A stretch of DNA of 64,000 bases from UBA1563 sp041667115 (GCA_041667115.1 JBAYFO010000013.1:1-64000); one strand, 5' to 3'. Shown: positions 26,438 to 35,471, counted from the first letter of the stretch. The notes: a model not told the origin generated them from the letters alone. Translations and numbers: made by a program.

Positions 26438-27121
26438 ATGAATGGTAAAAAATATTTCAAAGCAAAAAAGAGGATCGACTTTATCTTGAGCGCGGTTATC
26501 TTAATAGCCGCGTTTCCTTTCATGTTGTTGATAGCTATTCTCTTAACGGTAATTTTGAAATCATTCCCGCTGATAATTCAAAAGCGCGGCATAACGGGGG
26601 ACAATCATGTGTTCGACCTTTACAAGTTTAGAACAATAAAGATCAATCCCTATAATCAAATAAATAGGGAAAACATTCTTTTCAAACCCGATTTATCTCA
26701 ATACGTGCCTGCTTTTTGCCGATGGCTTAGAAGAACCGGTCTTGATGAACTTCCTCAGATTTACAACGTTCTCAAAGGCGAAATGAGTTTAGTCGGTCCC
26801 CGCCCTTTAACCATTAGCGACCTTGACGTGTTGAAGAATAAATATCCTCAGCATTACCGGACTCGGAACCTAATTACCCTGAAGCCGGGAATTACTGGGA
26901 TGTGGCAAGTCTTCGGCGATAGAAACGAAGGAATAGAAAATTTGATCGCGCTTGATCTTCACTACTATGAACAGACTTCGCTTTCGGTTGATCTACAAAT
27001 TTTATTAAACACTGTTTTCCTGGTCTTCAAAGGAAAACACTCAGATGCTATTTTCCCCGGTATGTCTTGCAGTAAAAAATGGAGTGCGTTAAGCGACACA
27101 TCTTCAGTAACTAATTTTTAA
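26438..27121 (+). CDS. Bacterial sugar transferase (undecaprenyl-phosphate glycosyl-1-phosphate transferase type)
   Basis: The protein has 227 residues from ATG 26438; an upstream TTG at 26396 would add 14 residues. The N-terminal helix ILSAVILIAAFPFMLLIAIL is followed by the catalytic region with QKRGITGDNHVFDLYKFRTI, GLDELPQIYNVLKGEMSLVG, GPRPL and LKPGITGMWQV. These are the hallmarks of the PF02397 family, which loads the first sugar phosphate on the lipid carrier for exopolysaccharide or O-antigen. The usual YKFRTM is YKFRTI here. It lies downstream of the G-controlled DUF3494 gene without a clear terminator between them. Its ribosome site is weak. Confidence 0.9.
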   Translation: MNGKKYFKAKKRIDFILSAVILIAAFPFMLLIAILLTVILKSFPLIIQKRGITGDNHVFDLYKFRTIKINPYNQINRENILFKPDLSQYVPAFCRWLRRTGLDELPQIYNVLKGEMSLVGPRPLTISDLDVLKNKYPQHYRTRNLITLKPGITGMWQVFGDRNEGIENLIALDLHYYEQTSLSVDLQILLNTVFLVFKGKHSDAIFPGMSCSKKWSALSDTSSVTNF

Positions 27122-27231
27122 GAGTCGACGTGAGAAGCGCAAAGAAAGGTTTTGACAAATAGAGAAATATTCTCTCTTAACAAAAGAAGTAAACAAAATT
27201 TTGTTGATCGACGGGTAGTCTCCCGCTTCGT

Positions 27232-27272
27232 CCAAAAGAGTTAATTCTTTTTTCATCCTTCCGCCCTATTGA
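27232..27272 (+). promoter_or_regulatory. Island element copy H (upstream of second CsbD)
   Basis: The most divergent -35-like box, TAATTCT at 27242-27248, 17-bp spacer beginning TTTTTCATCC, CTATT at 27266-27270, then GA. It lies 88 bp before the ATG at 27359. Confidence 0.72.
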
Positions 27273-27358
27273 ACAAACTTCTATTTCTTCATATTATCTT
27301 ATCGAGATCAAAAACTTTCAAATGAAATAGATCACTTAAAATTATAAAGGAGTACGAA

Positions 27359-27544
27359 ATGAATTGGCTAACAATTAAGGGAAATTGGAATGAAACGGCT
27401 GGTAAGCTTAAACAACAATTTGCAGATCTGACTGATGATGATTTACTTTTAAAAGAAGGGAAAGAAGAAGAATTAATTGGAAGACTGCAGAATAAACTTG
27501 GAAAAACAAAAAAAGAATTACGCAAAATAATTTCGAAATTATAA
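27359..27544 (+). CDS. CsbD-family stress protein (second copy)
   Basis: A 61-residue CsbD-like protein with KGNWNETAGKLKQQFADLTD, DDDLLLKEGKEEELIGRLQ and KLGKTKKELRKIISKL. It differs from the copy at 19197 mainly in the first four residues and the C-terminal helix. AAGGAG lies 8 bp before the ATG. It is directly behind island element H, which ties CsbD-type stress response to this regulatory sequence. Confidence 0.93.
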   Translation: MNWLTIKGNWNETAGKLKQQFADLTDDDLLLKEGKEEELIGRLQNKLGKTKKELRKIISKL

Positions 27545-27644
27545 CGGTTAGTCAGCAGTGCGATTTCCTATACCATGCCGTGCGATTTTCTGTTTCAAGA
27601 GATTAAAGTAATTGAAGACCATTAAATAACATACAAGGAGAATC

Positions 27645-28085
27645 ATGAAAAACAAATATATCATCTTCACGATCATAGGCTTCCTAGCGGGAGCAGTATT
27701 AACAAGCTGTAACATTGATCGAGAAAAAAAAGTTGCGGACGCTAAAGAAAATGTTCAACAAGCAAATCAAGATCTGAAAGAAGCTCAGGCTCAATATGAT
27801 AAGGAATGGCAGCAATTCAAGAGCGATGCCGAATTTAGAATTCGCACAAACGAAAATAGAATTGACGAATTCAAAGCGGAGATTAAAACAGCAAGTGGGA
27901 AATTCAAAGCTAAATATGAGAAAGAAGTTGTTGTGTTAGAACAAAAAAACATCGAACTGAAGAAAAAAATAAGTGGATATAAGTATGAAGGAAAAGATCA
28001 ATGGGAAGAATTCAAAAGAGGATTTAATCATGATATGGATGTTGTTGGAGAAACACTAAATGATTTATTCACAAAAAAAGATTAA
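27645..28085 (+). CDS. Coiled-coil lipoprotein (sll1863-like stress protein)
   Basis: The protein has 146 residues. The signal YIIFTIIGFLAGAVLTSC ends in a lipobox cysteine (near residue 24), followed by NIDREKKVADAKENVQQA. The rest is an almost continuous charged coiled coil, ending NHDMDVVGETLNDLFTKKD. It resembles stress-response proteins of the sll1863 type and YtxH-like helical proteins. The similarity is at the level of coiled coil plus the GFNHDMDxxGETLNDLF ending, so function is unproven. It lies 100 bp after CsbD, probably in the same transcript. Confidence 0.75.
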   Translation: MKNKYIIFTIIGFLAGAVLTSCNIDREKKVADAKENVQQANQDLKEAQAQYDKEWQQFKSDAEFRIRTNENRIDEFKAEIKTASGKFKAKYEKEVVVLEQKNIELKKKISGYKYEGKDQWEEFKRGFNHDMDVVGETLNDLFTKKD

Positions 28086-28133
28086 CAGCAATTGATCTTT
28101 TAATAAGTACTATAACAAAATTCTAAAAAGAAA

Positions 28134-29342
28134 ATGCAAAAATTCAAATTATTCTATCCTATTATTTTCAGCATTTTACTAACATGGAATTTGCAAGCTC
28201 AGTTGAGATTTCCTACTCTTATTCGTTCATCACTCGAGAATGAAATTTTAATTCTCTCTATTGATAAACCTGTTTATTTTCCGGGTGACACGGTCATTTT
28301 CAAAATTTTACGAAATGACAGTTCTGCAACTTCTTCTGCAATTCCAGTTTTAATTATGGAAGAGACAACACTAAAATCCATTGCCCGAAATATATATAGC
28401 GCTACAATCCCTCAAGCATGCGCACCGGGGCAATATCGAGTACGCCTAAGAGTTACGGATGCTCAAAACCGGCGTTATGTTTATGCGACAGATTGCATTG
28501 TAAATGTAGAAGAACACCAGGTTATTGAACAGATAAGTAAGTATGTCCACATTGAACCAGACTCCGGTGGTGTAGATCAGAAATCCCCTGTAACGCTCGA
28601 TCGAAGTCAGATTCGAAATCTACGAGTGATATTTCAGCGCGATAGCATTGGAGAGGGGATGGGACCGCAGTTCGTTACAATTAGAACGACAGTACTATTG
28701 CGGGATGGAATTACGGCACAGACTTTTGAACGACGTGTTTTAACCTTTCGGAGTGACAAGGATCCGGAACGTGACTATGCTATGTTGGTTCAATACCGCA
28801 GAGCTTATGGCCCATACGCAGCAATTCGACCTGAGGAATTTACACAAGTACAAATAAATGTGGACACACTTCCAGATTGGGCTATTGTCAAAATAAATAT
28901 CGAACCCGACTACACCATAAAAATTGGAGGTTACGACCGCTCTAACTCATACACCCGGTATTTCCACGTAAGAGGTCCAAAGATTGAAATAGGGCTCGCT
29001 CTTGGGATACCAAAAGTTTTGTACGACTCGAGAGCAAAAGATACGATACAGTATGGAAACTATAGTGCGATGATAAGATTTTATTATGTGGACGAATTAA
29101 CCGGGCATCGGTTTCCAGTTAATTTTGGAATAGGAACGTATGGAGTTAATTCTCCTATAGATGTTAATGCCGGTCGTGGCGGATTTGCTTTATCATTACT
29201 CTTTAATGTTGCCGAGATGACGCGAATGGTAGGAATCGACTTGAGTAAAACGATTAATGCGGGGTTGGAACTTGCTCCCTTTTTCCCTTTAAAAAAGAAA
29301 GCGCGAATTTTAATTGCTGCACAGGTGGGTATCTCACTTTAA
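28134..29342 (+). CDS. Secreted protein with MG2-like N-terminal domain, unknown function
   Basis: The protein has 402 residues. The signal peptide ends near LQAQ (residue 23). At residues 44-57, DKPVYFPGDTVIFKI matches the MG2 domain signature of macroglobulin-like proteins (DKPxYxPGDxV). The first 130 residues therefore look like an Ig-like macroglobulin domain. The central part is beta-rich, and the C-terminal part from about residue 290 has barrel-like words (KIEIGLALGIPKVLY, GFALSLLFNVAEMTRM, RILIAAQVGISL). I do not recognise the family. It follows the coiled-coil lipoprotein by 48 bp and may be in the same operon. Confidence 0.65.
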   Translation: MQKFKLFYPIIFSILLTWNLQAQLRFPTLIRSSLENEILILSIDKPVYFPGDTVIFKILRNDSSATSSAIPVLIMEETTLKSIARNIYSATIPQACAPGQYRVRLRVTDAQNRRYVYATDCIVNVEEHQVIEQISKYVHIEPDSGGVDQKSPVTLDRSQIRNLRVIFQRDSIGEGMGPQFVTIRTTVLLRDGITAQTFERRVLTFRSDKDPERDYAMLVQYRRAYGPYAAIRPEEFTQVQINVDTLPDWAIVKINIEPDYTIKIGGYDRSNSYTRYFHVRGPKIEIGLALGIPKVLYDSRAKDTIQYGNYSAMIRFYYVDELTGHRFPVNFGIGTYGVNSPIDVNAGRGGFALSLLFNVAEMTRMVGIDLSKTINAGLELAPFFPLKKKARILIAAQVGISL

Positions 29343-29480
29343 TTTAGCCCTCTGGCATAGTTGTGCCTGTTAAGTTAAAGTCTCTCTGTATGTTTGATGT
29401 ATCACGATAGCCTTATAACATTATTTGATGAACTGTTCGATAGTTTATAAATTAATATTATAAATATGGAAATATTTGAT

Positions 29481-30527
29481 ATGAAAAATATATTTGTGAT
29501 TTTATTACTTACAATCTCATTATACACTCTTCATCCTCAAAGTATTCGTCCCATACGGGATGATGTTGGTTTCTGCTGGAATGCTGATGAAATGAATTCA
29601 TTTATTGAGTATCTAGCTAAACAAACAAAACCTTCTCCGGAAGATTCTCCGGGTAATTTAATTGGAGGTATTTCGGTGCATGATGATTATCTCTATGCAG
29701 GTAATGTGTATTTCCCATTGTTTAGTAAGATAAGAACAAAAGAAGTAATTATTTTCGGTGTTACTCATGGCACTGTCCGTAAAGAAATGAATGATCCTAA
29801 AAATGTCTTGATCTTGGATGAGTATGATAAATGGCAGGGACCGTATGGAACCGTTGCAATATCGCCATTGCGTGAATTGATAAAAGAAAAATTGCCGAAG
29901 GAAGATTTTTCGGTAAGCAACAAAGCCCACTGCATCGAACATTCTATTGAAGCTTTAATTCCCTTTCTGCAATACTACAACCGCGATGTCAAAATAACTC
30001 CAATAATGATAACGCAAATGTCTTTTGAAAGGATGGAAGAGGTTAGCAAAAAACTTTCTCAGATAATTTTAGACTATGTAAAGGAAAAGAACCTTGAATC
30101 CGGGAAAGATATCTTCTTTTTAATTTCGAATGACGGAGATCATTACGGAGAAGATTTCAATAATTCACCTTTTGGAACGGATGAGCAGGCTCATCAAACA
30201 GCTACGGAAAATGATCGAAGGATAATTAAAGAAAATTTAACCGGTGAAATTAATTTAGAAAATTTAAATAAACTGAAAATGGAACTATGGCCGGATGATG
30301 AAAATAAAAAACAGATGCCTGTCTGGTGCGGAAGATATTCAATTGTATTTGGATTGATGACAATTGCCGATATGTTCCATCCGGTGAAAGGACAACTGTT
30401 TAAGTATTCCGACACATTTACGGAAAAAGTGTTACCGGTTAAGACAACGAGCATGGGTTTGACCGCAGTTTTCTCGCTGAAGCATTGGTGCGGATTCTTT
30501 TCGCTGGGGATTTATTCCGGTTGGTAA
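29481..30527 (+). CDS. Exported Memo-family (AmmeMemoRadiSam B) protein
   Basis: The protein has 348 residues from ATG 29481; a start five codons earlier (29466) is possible. It belongs to the Memo family (PF01875). The conserved metal-site residues are all present: His in ISVHDDYLYAG, His in FGVTHGTVRKE, and Cys in VWCGRYSIVFGLM. HCIEHSIEALIPFLQYY and ISNDGDHYGE are also family motifs. Unusually it starts with a signal-peptide-like segment (MKNIFVILLLTISLYTLHPQ), whereas known Memo proteins are cytoplasmic. No radical SAM or AMMECR1 partner is in the window. The C-terminal AMMECR1-like domain found in some members is absent. Confidence 0.85.
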   Translation: MKNIFVILLLTISLYTLHPQSIRPIRDDVGFCWNADEMNSFIEYLAKQTKPSPEDSPGNLIGGISVHDDYLYAGNVYFPLFSKIRTKEVIIFGVTHGTVRKEMNDPKNVLILDEYDKWQGPYGTVAISPLRELIKEKLPKEDFSVSNKAHCIEHSIEALIPFLQYYNRDVKITPIMITQMSFERMEEVSKKLSQIILDYVKEKNLESGKDIFFLISNDGDHYGEDFNNSPFGTDEQAHQTATENDRRIIKENLTGEINLENLNKLKMELWPDDENKKQMPVWCGRYSIVFGLMTIADMFHPVKGQLFKYSDTFTEKVLPVKTTSMGLTAVFSLKHWCGFFSLGIYSGW

Positions 30528-30678
30528 TGAATAACATGTAGCAAGCCGGAGTGTACTTTTTGAAAAAATTTTTTACTGGTGGATCAACAGTCAAAAGTAT
30601 GAATGCAACCCATTAGTGGTTCTGATTTACCAGATTTTAGATTGGCAAAAAAAATATTAAAAGAGAAATAATACCACA

Positions 30679-33177
30679 ATGAAAAAATTAATTTTTATTA
30701 TTTATACGGCTGCAATCATACAACTTTTATTTTCCGTTAAACTGTCGGCACAAAGTTGGATTAGAATCAACCAGCTTGGCTATCTGCAAAAGTCGTTTAA
30801 AGTTGCAGTACTTGGAAGCAAAGAAAATATTTCTGTCAAGCAATTTGAATTATGCGATGCGCTTACCGGGGACACAGTTTGGAAATTCGGTAGTGTAAAA
30901 TCTTACGGTGCTTACGGGCCTTTTAAAACTTCTTTTCGCCTGGACTTTTCCAACTTTACTAAAGAAGGTGCTTACTTTATTAAAGCAGCGGACGTAAAAT
31001 CTCCAAGCTTTAGAATAGCAAATGATGTATACAACGGAACAGCCGACGTTCTCTTAAAGTATATGCGCGAACAACAGTGCGGGTATAACCCGGTTCTAAA
31101 AGATTCGTGTCATACTCACGATGGTTTTATCATTTATGATCCACCACATGATTCAACATTTATTGATGTTGTGGGTGGCTGGCACGACGCGACAGATTAC
31201 CTTCAATATGTTACTACTTCCGCCAATGCCGTCTTTCAGATGCTTTTTGCTTACCAACAAAATCCAAAATCGTTTGAAGATAAATATAACGCCAATGGTG
31301 ATCCCGGGGCGAACGGTATTGCCGATATTTTGGATGAAGCAAAATGGGGGTTGAACTGGCTGGTAAAAATGAATCCTAAAAAAAATGTGATGTTCAACCA
31401 GATTGCCGATGATCGCGACCACGCAGGTTTTCGACTTCCCAATAAAGATTCGGTTAATTACGGAATTGATCTGGAACGTCCGGTTTATTTTTGTAACGGC
31501 AAACCGCAAGGACTTTTCAAATATAAAAATCAAACTACAGGAGTTGCTTCGACTGCAGGTAAGTTTGCTTCAGCATTTGCACTTGGTTCGCAAATACTAA
31601 AAAAATATTATCCTGAGTTTGCTGAAGAGATACGGCAAAAAGCGATTGACGCTTATGCATTTGGAAAAGAGAATCCGGGAGTATGTCAAACCGCACCTGC
31701 CAAGTCGCCTTATTATTATGAAGAATCAAACTGGGTTGATGATATGGAATTGGCAGCGGTGCAATTAAGCGTTTTGACGAAAGATCAAAAATATTTGTAT
31801 GATGCTGTGGACTACGGAAAACAGGAACCCGTTACTCCCTGGATGGGGGCGGATACTGCCAGCCATTACGCATGGTATCCTTTCATTAATTTGGGTCATT
31901 ATTATCTTTCAGATGCTTCCAATAAAAAAAATGATAAGCAATTTATAAAATATTTAAAAGAAGGAATTGACAGTATTTATCAGCGCGGTAAATCAAATCC
32001 TTTTTTAATTGGTGTTCCGTTTATCTGGTGTTCGAATAATCTAGTATCTGCTATTGTTACTCAATGTCATCTTTATTTTGAATTGACGAAAGATCCGACT
32101 TATCTTCCGATGGAAGCCTCTCTAAGAGACTGGCTTTTAGGCTGCAACATTTGGGGAACAAGTATGATAATTGATTTTCCGGAAGGAAGGGTATCTCCAA
32201 AAGATCCCCATTCTTCTTTCACGGTTGTTGGTAAAATTAAAATTCCCGGCGGTTTAGTTGATGGTCCGGTCTATACAACTATTTATAATAAACTTGCAGG
32301 ACTAAAACTTTTTAAGGAAGATGCTTTTAAAGAATTCCAATCTAACGTAGCGGTTTATCATGATGATTACGGTGATTATTCAACGGACGAACCGACGATG
32401 GATGGAACGGCTAGTTTGACTTATTATTTCTCAGCTTTGCAGAAAGAAGGAATGAGTTCTTCGTATAAAAAAAATTTTGAATACATACGTGGTGGAATAA
32501 TTAGAACCGATACGACTAAAAAAGAAATTCATCTTGTGTTTACCGGACATGGCTTTGCGGACGGGATTGAGAAGGTTCGACAAGTTTTAAAGAAGCATCA
32601 TATTAAGGGAGCGTTTTTCTTTACCGGTGATTTTTACAGAACTCCGGAATTCAAAAGTGAAATTGAAAAATTGAAGAAGGATGGAAATTATCTAGGCGCT
32701 CATTCCGATAAGCACCTGTTATACGCTTCATGGACGGACAGAGATTCAACGTTTGTAACAAAAGAAGAATTCATAAATGATTTAAAAGCAAATTATGAAG
32801 AGATGAAGAAGTTCGGCATTACTAAAAACGATGCAAAATATTTTCTGCCGCCATTTGAGTGGTACAATAATGACATCAGCAATTGGTGCAATGAGATAGG
32901 ATTAACGCTGGTAAACTTTACTCCCGGGACTTATTCCAATGCAGATTGGACGTATCCCGATTTGGGTAAACAATATCTAAGCAGCGATACTATCTTTCAA
33001 AGAATATTGGAGTATGAGCAGAAAGATCCGAACGGATTAAACGGTTTTATCTTGTTAACTCATCCGGGCACGGATCCAAGGCGACCCGATAAGTTTTATA
33101 ACAAGCTTGATGAATTAATTATTGTTTTACAAAAGAAAGGTTATAAGTTTACTTTATTAAGTGATGTGATGGAGTAA
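30679..33177 (+). CDS. GH9 endoglucanase fused to a diverged polysaccharide deacetylase (NodB) domain
   Basis: A secreted protein of 832 residues with a signal peptide ending near LSAQ (25). An N-terminal Ig-like domain (about 26-113; IRINQLGY) precedes the GH9 (alpha/alpha)6 domain (about 115-590). Catalytic candidates are Asp170/Asp173 in GGWHDATDY and Glu571 in YSTDEPTMDGTAS. The C-terminal NodB-type domain (about 616-832) has the metal-binding HSDKH (675-679) and FLPPFEWYN. However, motif 1 reads GHGFADG instead of TFDDG, so the first Asp (the usual catalytic base) is Ala. It is probably a cell-surface or periplasmic glucan-degrading enzyme. There is no sorting domain. Confidence 0.92.
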   Translation: MKKLIFIIYTAAIIQLLFSVKLSAQSWIRINQLGYLQKSFKVAVLGSKENISVKQFELCDALTGDTVWKFGSVKSYGAYGPFKTSFRLDFSNFTKEGAYFIKAADVKSPSFRIANDVYNGTADVLLKYMREQQCGYNPVLKDSCHTHDGFIIYDPPHDSTFIDVVGGWHDATDYLQYVTTSANAVFQMLFAYQQNPKSFEDKYNANGDPGANGIADILDEAKWGLNWLVKMNPKKNVMFNQIADDRDHAGFRLPNKDSVNYGIDLERPVYFCNGKPQGLFKYKNQTTGVASTAGKFASAFALGSQILKKYYPEFAEEIRQKAIDAYAFGKENPGVCQTAPAKSPYYYEESNWVDDMELAAVQLSVLTKDQKYLYDAVDYGKQEPVTPWMGADTASHYAWYPFINLGHYYLSDASNKKNDKQFIKYLKEGIDSIYQRGKSNPFLIGVPFIWCSNNLVSAIVTQCHLYFELTKDPTYLPMEASLRDWLLGCNIWGTSMIIDFPEGRVSPKDPHSSFTVVGKIKIPGGLVDGPVYTTIYNKLAGLKLFKEDAFKEFQSNVAVYHDDYGDYSTDEPTMDGTASLTYYFSALQKEGMSSSYKKNFEYIRGGIIRTDTTKKEIHLVFTGHGFADGIEKVRQVLKKHHIKGAFFFTGDFYRTPEFKSEIEKLKKDGNYLGAHSDKHLLYASWTDRDSTFVTKEEFINDLKANYEEMKKFGITKNDAKYFLPPFEWYNNDISNWCNEIGLTLVNFTPGTYSNADWTYPDLGKQYLSSDTIFQRILEYEQKDPNGLNGFILLTHPGTDPRRPDKFYNKLDELIIVLQKKGYKFTLLSDVME

Positions 33178-33208
33178 AAATATATAGTCAGCAAAATAAA
33201 GTGCAACA

Positions 33209-33243
33209 GTTATAATCCCATGTTTATTGTTGTGGATTATAAC
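33209..33243. repeat. Hairpin after the GH9 gene
   Basis: GTTATAATCC (33209-33218) pairs perfectly with GGATTATAAC (33234-33243). It lacks an immediate T-run, so it is only a possible terminator. Confidence 0.4.
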
Positions 33244-33371
33244 AAATACAAATTTTTGTGTAAATCTTTTCTGTGCTCGCTGATACCTTACGTGAAAAAG
33301 ATTCTTCTTTCTTATTATTTAATTTTCTAATTTTGGGATGAGGATTGACCATTTATTAAGACGGAGGTCTT

Positions 33372-34085
33372 ATGTCTGAAAGTAGCGCTTTTATAAAAGC
33401 AAAGCAATATGTTGAATCTCACTTGCATGATAGTGATGCACAAAAAAAAGAAACGGTAGGCCCGTGTATTACTATATCGCGGGAAGCAGGTTCCGGTTCG
33501 GGACTCATCGCGGAAAAACTTATCCAACTATTAAAGCCCTTAAGCAAGAATCCCGATACCCCCTGGGCGGTCTTCGACAAAAATTTAATTGAAAAAGTAT
33601 TAGAAGACCATCATCTCCCCCAACAGATAGGAAAATTTTTAAGCGAAGAGAAAAGATCGTTTTTTACTCAAACGATGAATGAACTTCTTGGTATTCACCC
33701 CCCATTGTTAAAACTCTACCACAAAAAAACTGAAACGATTCTTCACCTTGCACATATTGGAAACTGCGTTATCATTGGGCGCGGCGCTAATATTATTACG
33801 GCTTCGTTAAAAAATGTGTATCACGTCCGGTTGATTGCTCCAATTCAATATAGGATTAAGAACGTCCAGGAGTTTTATGGAAATACGAAAGCTCAAGCGA
33901 TTGATTTTGTTAAAAAAGAAGATGCTAAACGCAACGCGTTCATTAAAGATCTTTTTAACAAAAACCCGGAAGATCCCTTGCTGTATCATGTTATTATTAA
34001 TACCGGCTACTTTTCAATTGATGAAGTTGCTGAAATTATCGCTGAAAGTGTAAGAATAAAATTTCCAAAATTTTACACTGTGTAG
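33372..34085 (+). CDS. Cytidylate kinase-like family protein
   Basis: The protein has 237 residues, P-loop NTPase of the cytidylate-kinase-like family (PF13189). The N-terminus has CITISREAGSGSGLIAEKL, where GSGSG replaces the usual GKGT-type P-loop, as is normal for this family. Further family words are FDKNLIEKVLEDHHLP, IGNCVIIGRGANIIT, KKEDAKRNAFIKDLFN and LYHVIINTGYFSIDEVAEII. It is probably a nucleotide kinase of unknown substrate. It has an AGGAGGTCTT ribosome site at the usual spacing. It is apparently a single-gene transcript. Confidence 0.88.
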   Translation: MSESSAFIKAKQYVESHLHDSDAQKKETVGPCITISREAGSGSGLIAEKLIQLLKPLSKNPDTPWAVFDKNLIEKVLEDHHLPQQIGKFLSEEKRSFFTQTMNELLGIHPPLLKLYHKKTETILHLAHIGNCVIIGRGANIITASLKNVYHVRLIAPIQYRIKNVQEFYGNTKAQAIDFVKKEDAKRNAFIKDLFNKNPEDPLLYHVIINTGYFSIDEVAEIIAESVRIKFPKFYTV

Positions 34086-34238
34086 CACCATCATAATTTC
34101 GAGATAGATCGTGAATTCGTTGTACCATCTTGTGCTATCAATTGCAATGAGATAAAGTGTATCGCTTATCCTCCTCATTTTTTTTGTATTAGAATATTGT
34201 TTGCTGCTGATGTTTTTAACAAGCCAGATATTTTTTAT

Positions 34239-34246
34239 TATATTTG
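34239..34246 (+). promoter_or_regulatory. Candidate -7 box for the GH16 gene
   Basis: TATATTTG fits TAnnTTTG. A clear TTTG is not found at the expected distance upstream, so this is tentative. Confidence 0.3.
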
Positions 34247-34316
34247 TAAGAGTTAATAACACGCAAAAAGAATCCTCATTCTTTTATGTAAGAGAAATAA
34301 AAATCTAAAGAAAGTC

Positions 34317-35414
34317 ATGATAAAAAAACTACTTCTTACTCTATTCGTTATAATCACCGCGTCAGCACGGGCGCAGAATTATCAATTAGTTTGGTCTGAT
34401 GAGTTCTCAAGCCCAACCATTAACACCTCCAATTGGACGTATGAGATCGGCAATAACAACGGTTGGGGAAACAATGAATTAGAATATTACACAAATCGTA
34501 ACGTAAATTCTTATATACAAGACAGTAGTTTGGTTATCGAAGCAAAGCAGGAAAGTTACGGCGGGAAAAGTTATACTTCCGCCAGAATGATAACGAAGGG
34601 AAAGAAATTTTTTACATACGGAAAAATTGAGGCAAGAATAAAACTCCCTTACGGAAAAGGAATTTGGCCCGCTTTCTGGATGCTTGGAGAAAATATTTCT
34701 ACAGTCGGTTGGCCTGCATGTGGCGAAATTGATATTATGGAATTGATCGGAGGCGGTGTTAATGATAAAAAAGTTTACGGAACCGCTCATTGGAATAATA
34801 ACGGACACGTTCAATACGGAGGAAATTATTCTCTTAGCTCAGGAATTTTTGCAGATGATTACCATGTTTTTACAATTGTGTGGAACTCAAAATCAATTCA
34901 ATGGTATGTAGATGGTTCGAAATATTGTACTATAGATATTACTTCATCGAGTTTGCAGGCATTTCAAAAAAATAATTTTATCATTCTTAATCTTGCGGTT
35001 GGGGGTAAATGGCCGGGCAATCCGGATACAACTACTGTCTTTCCACAAAAAATGTACGTTGATTATGTTCGCGTGTATCAAGAAGTTCCGGCTTCCACGG
35101 ATGAAGATGAAGGGAATATTGTTCCAGGACAATTCAAACTCCAAAACAACTTTCCAAATCCGTTTAATCCGGAAACAGAAATCGGATTTCAATTACCAAC
35201 GAACAATTTTGTAACACTTAAAATTTATAATGTTTTGGGAAATGAAGTAGCGACATTAATAAACGAAGAAAAACCGGCGGGGAAATATTCCGTAAAGTTT
35301 GATACAACTATCCACCACCAACTAACCACTAACACAATACCAAGCGGAGTATACTACTATTCCTTAACGGCCGGATCATTTAGGGAGACAAAAAAGATGA
35401 TGTTTTTAAAATAA
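34317..35414 (+). CDS. GH16 endo-beta-1,3(4)-glucanase with T9SS sorting domain
   Basis: The protein has 365 residues with a signal peptide ending SARAQ (20). The GH16 domain (about 21-258) begins YQLVWSDEFSSPTINTSNW and has the catalytic motif GEIDIMELIG with Glu137 (nucleophile), Asp139 and Glu142 (acid/base). The Met insertion (EIDxMExxG) is typical of laminarinase-type members. The C-terminal sorting domain has NNFPNPFNPETEIGFQL, LKIYNVLGNEVATLI and SGVYYYSLTAG. An unusual TTIHHQLTTNT insert sits in that domain. It is probably surface or secreted, acting on beta-1,3-glucans, perhaps together with the GH9 enzyme upstream. Confidence 0.93.
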   Translation: MIKKLLLTLFVIITASARAQNYQLVWSDEFSSPTINTSNWTYEIGNNNGWGNNELEYYTNRNVNSYIQDSSLVIEAKQESYGGKSYTSARMITKGKKFFTYGKIEARIKLPYGKGIWPAFWMLGENISTVGWPACGEIDIMELIGGGVNDKKVYGTAHWNNNGHVQYGGNYSLSSGIFADDYHVFTIVWNSKSIQWYVDGSKYCTIDITSSSLQAFQKNNFIILNLAVGGKWPGNPDTTTVFPQKMYVDYVRVYQEVPASTDEDEGNIVPGQFKLQNNFPNPFNPETEIGFQLPTNNFVTLKIYNVLGNEVATLINEEKPAGKYSVKFDTTIHHQLTTNTIPSGVYYYSLTAGSFRETKKMMFLK

Positions 35415-35471
35415 TACGTATTCGTTTACAATACGTAAAGAACTATAGCTGTTTTGTCTAAGAATTGCTTA

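Noticed and set aside
7693..27272. Element read on the minus strand as a GGAAC-type ECF promoter (GGAACTA at its far end)
   Set aside because: It would point away from every downstream gene, and no CG-type -10 box follows at the required distance.
7693..27272. Element as a sigma-54 promoter or riboswitch
   Set aside because: There is no GG-N10-GC pair, and no conserved stems or loops beyond the short block.
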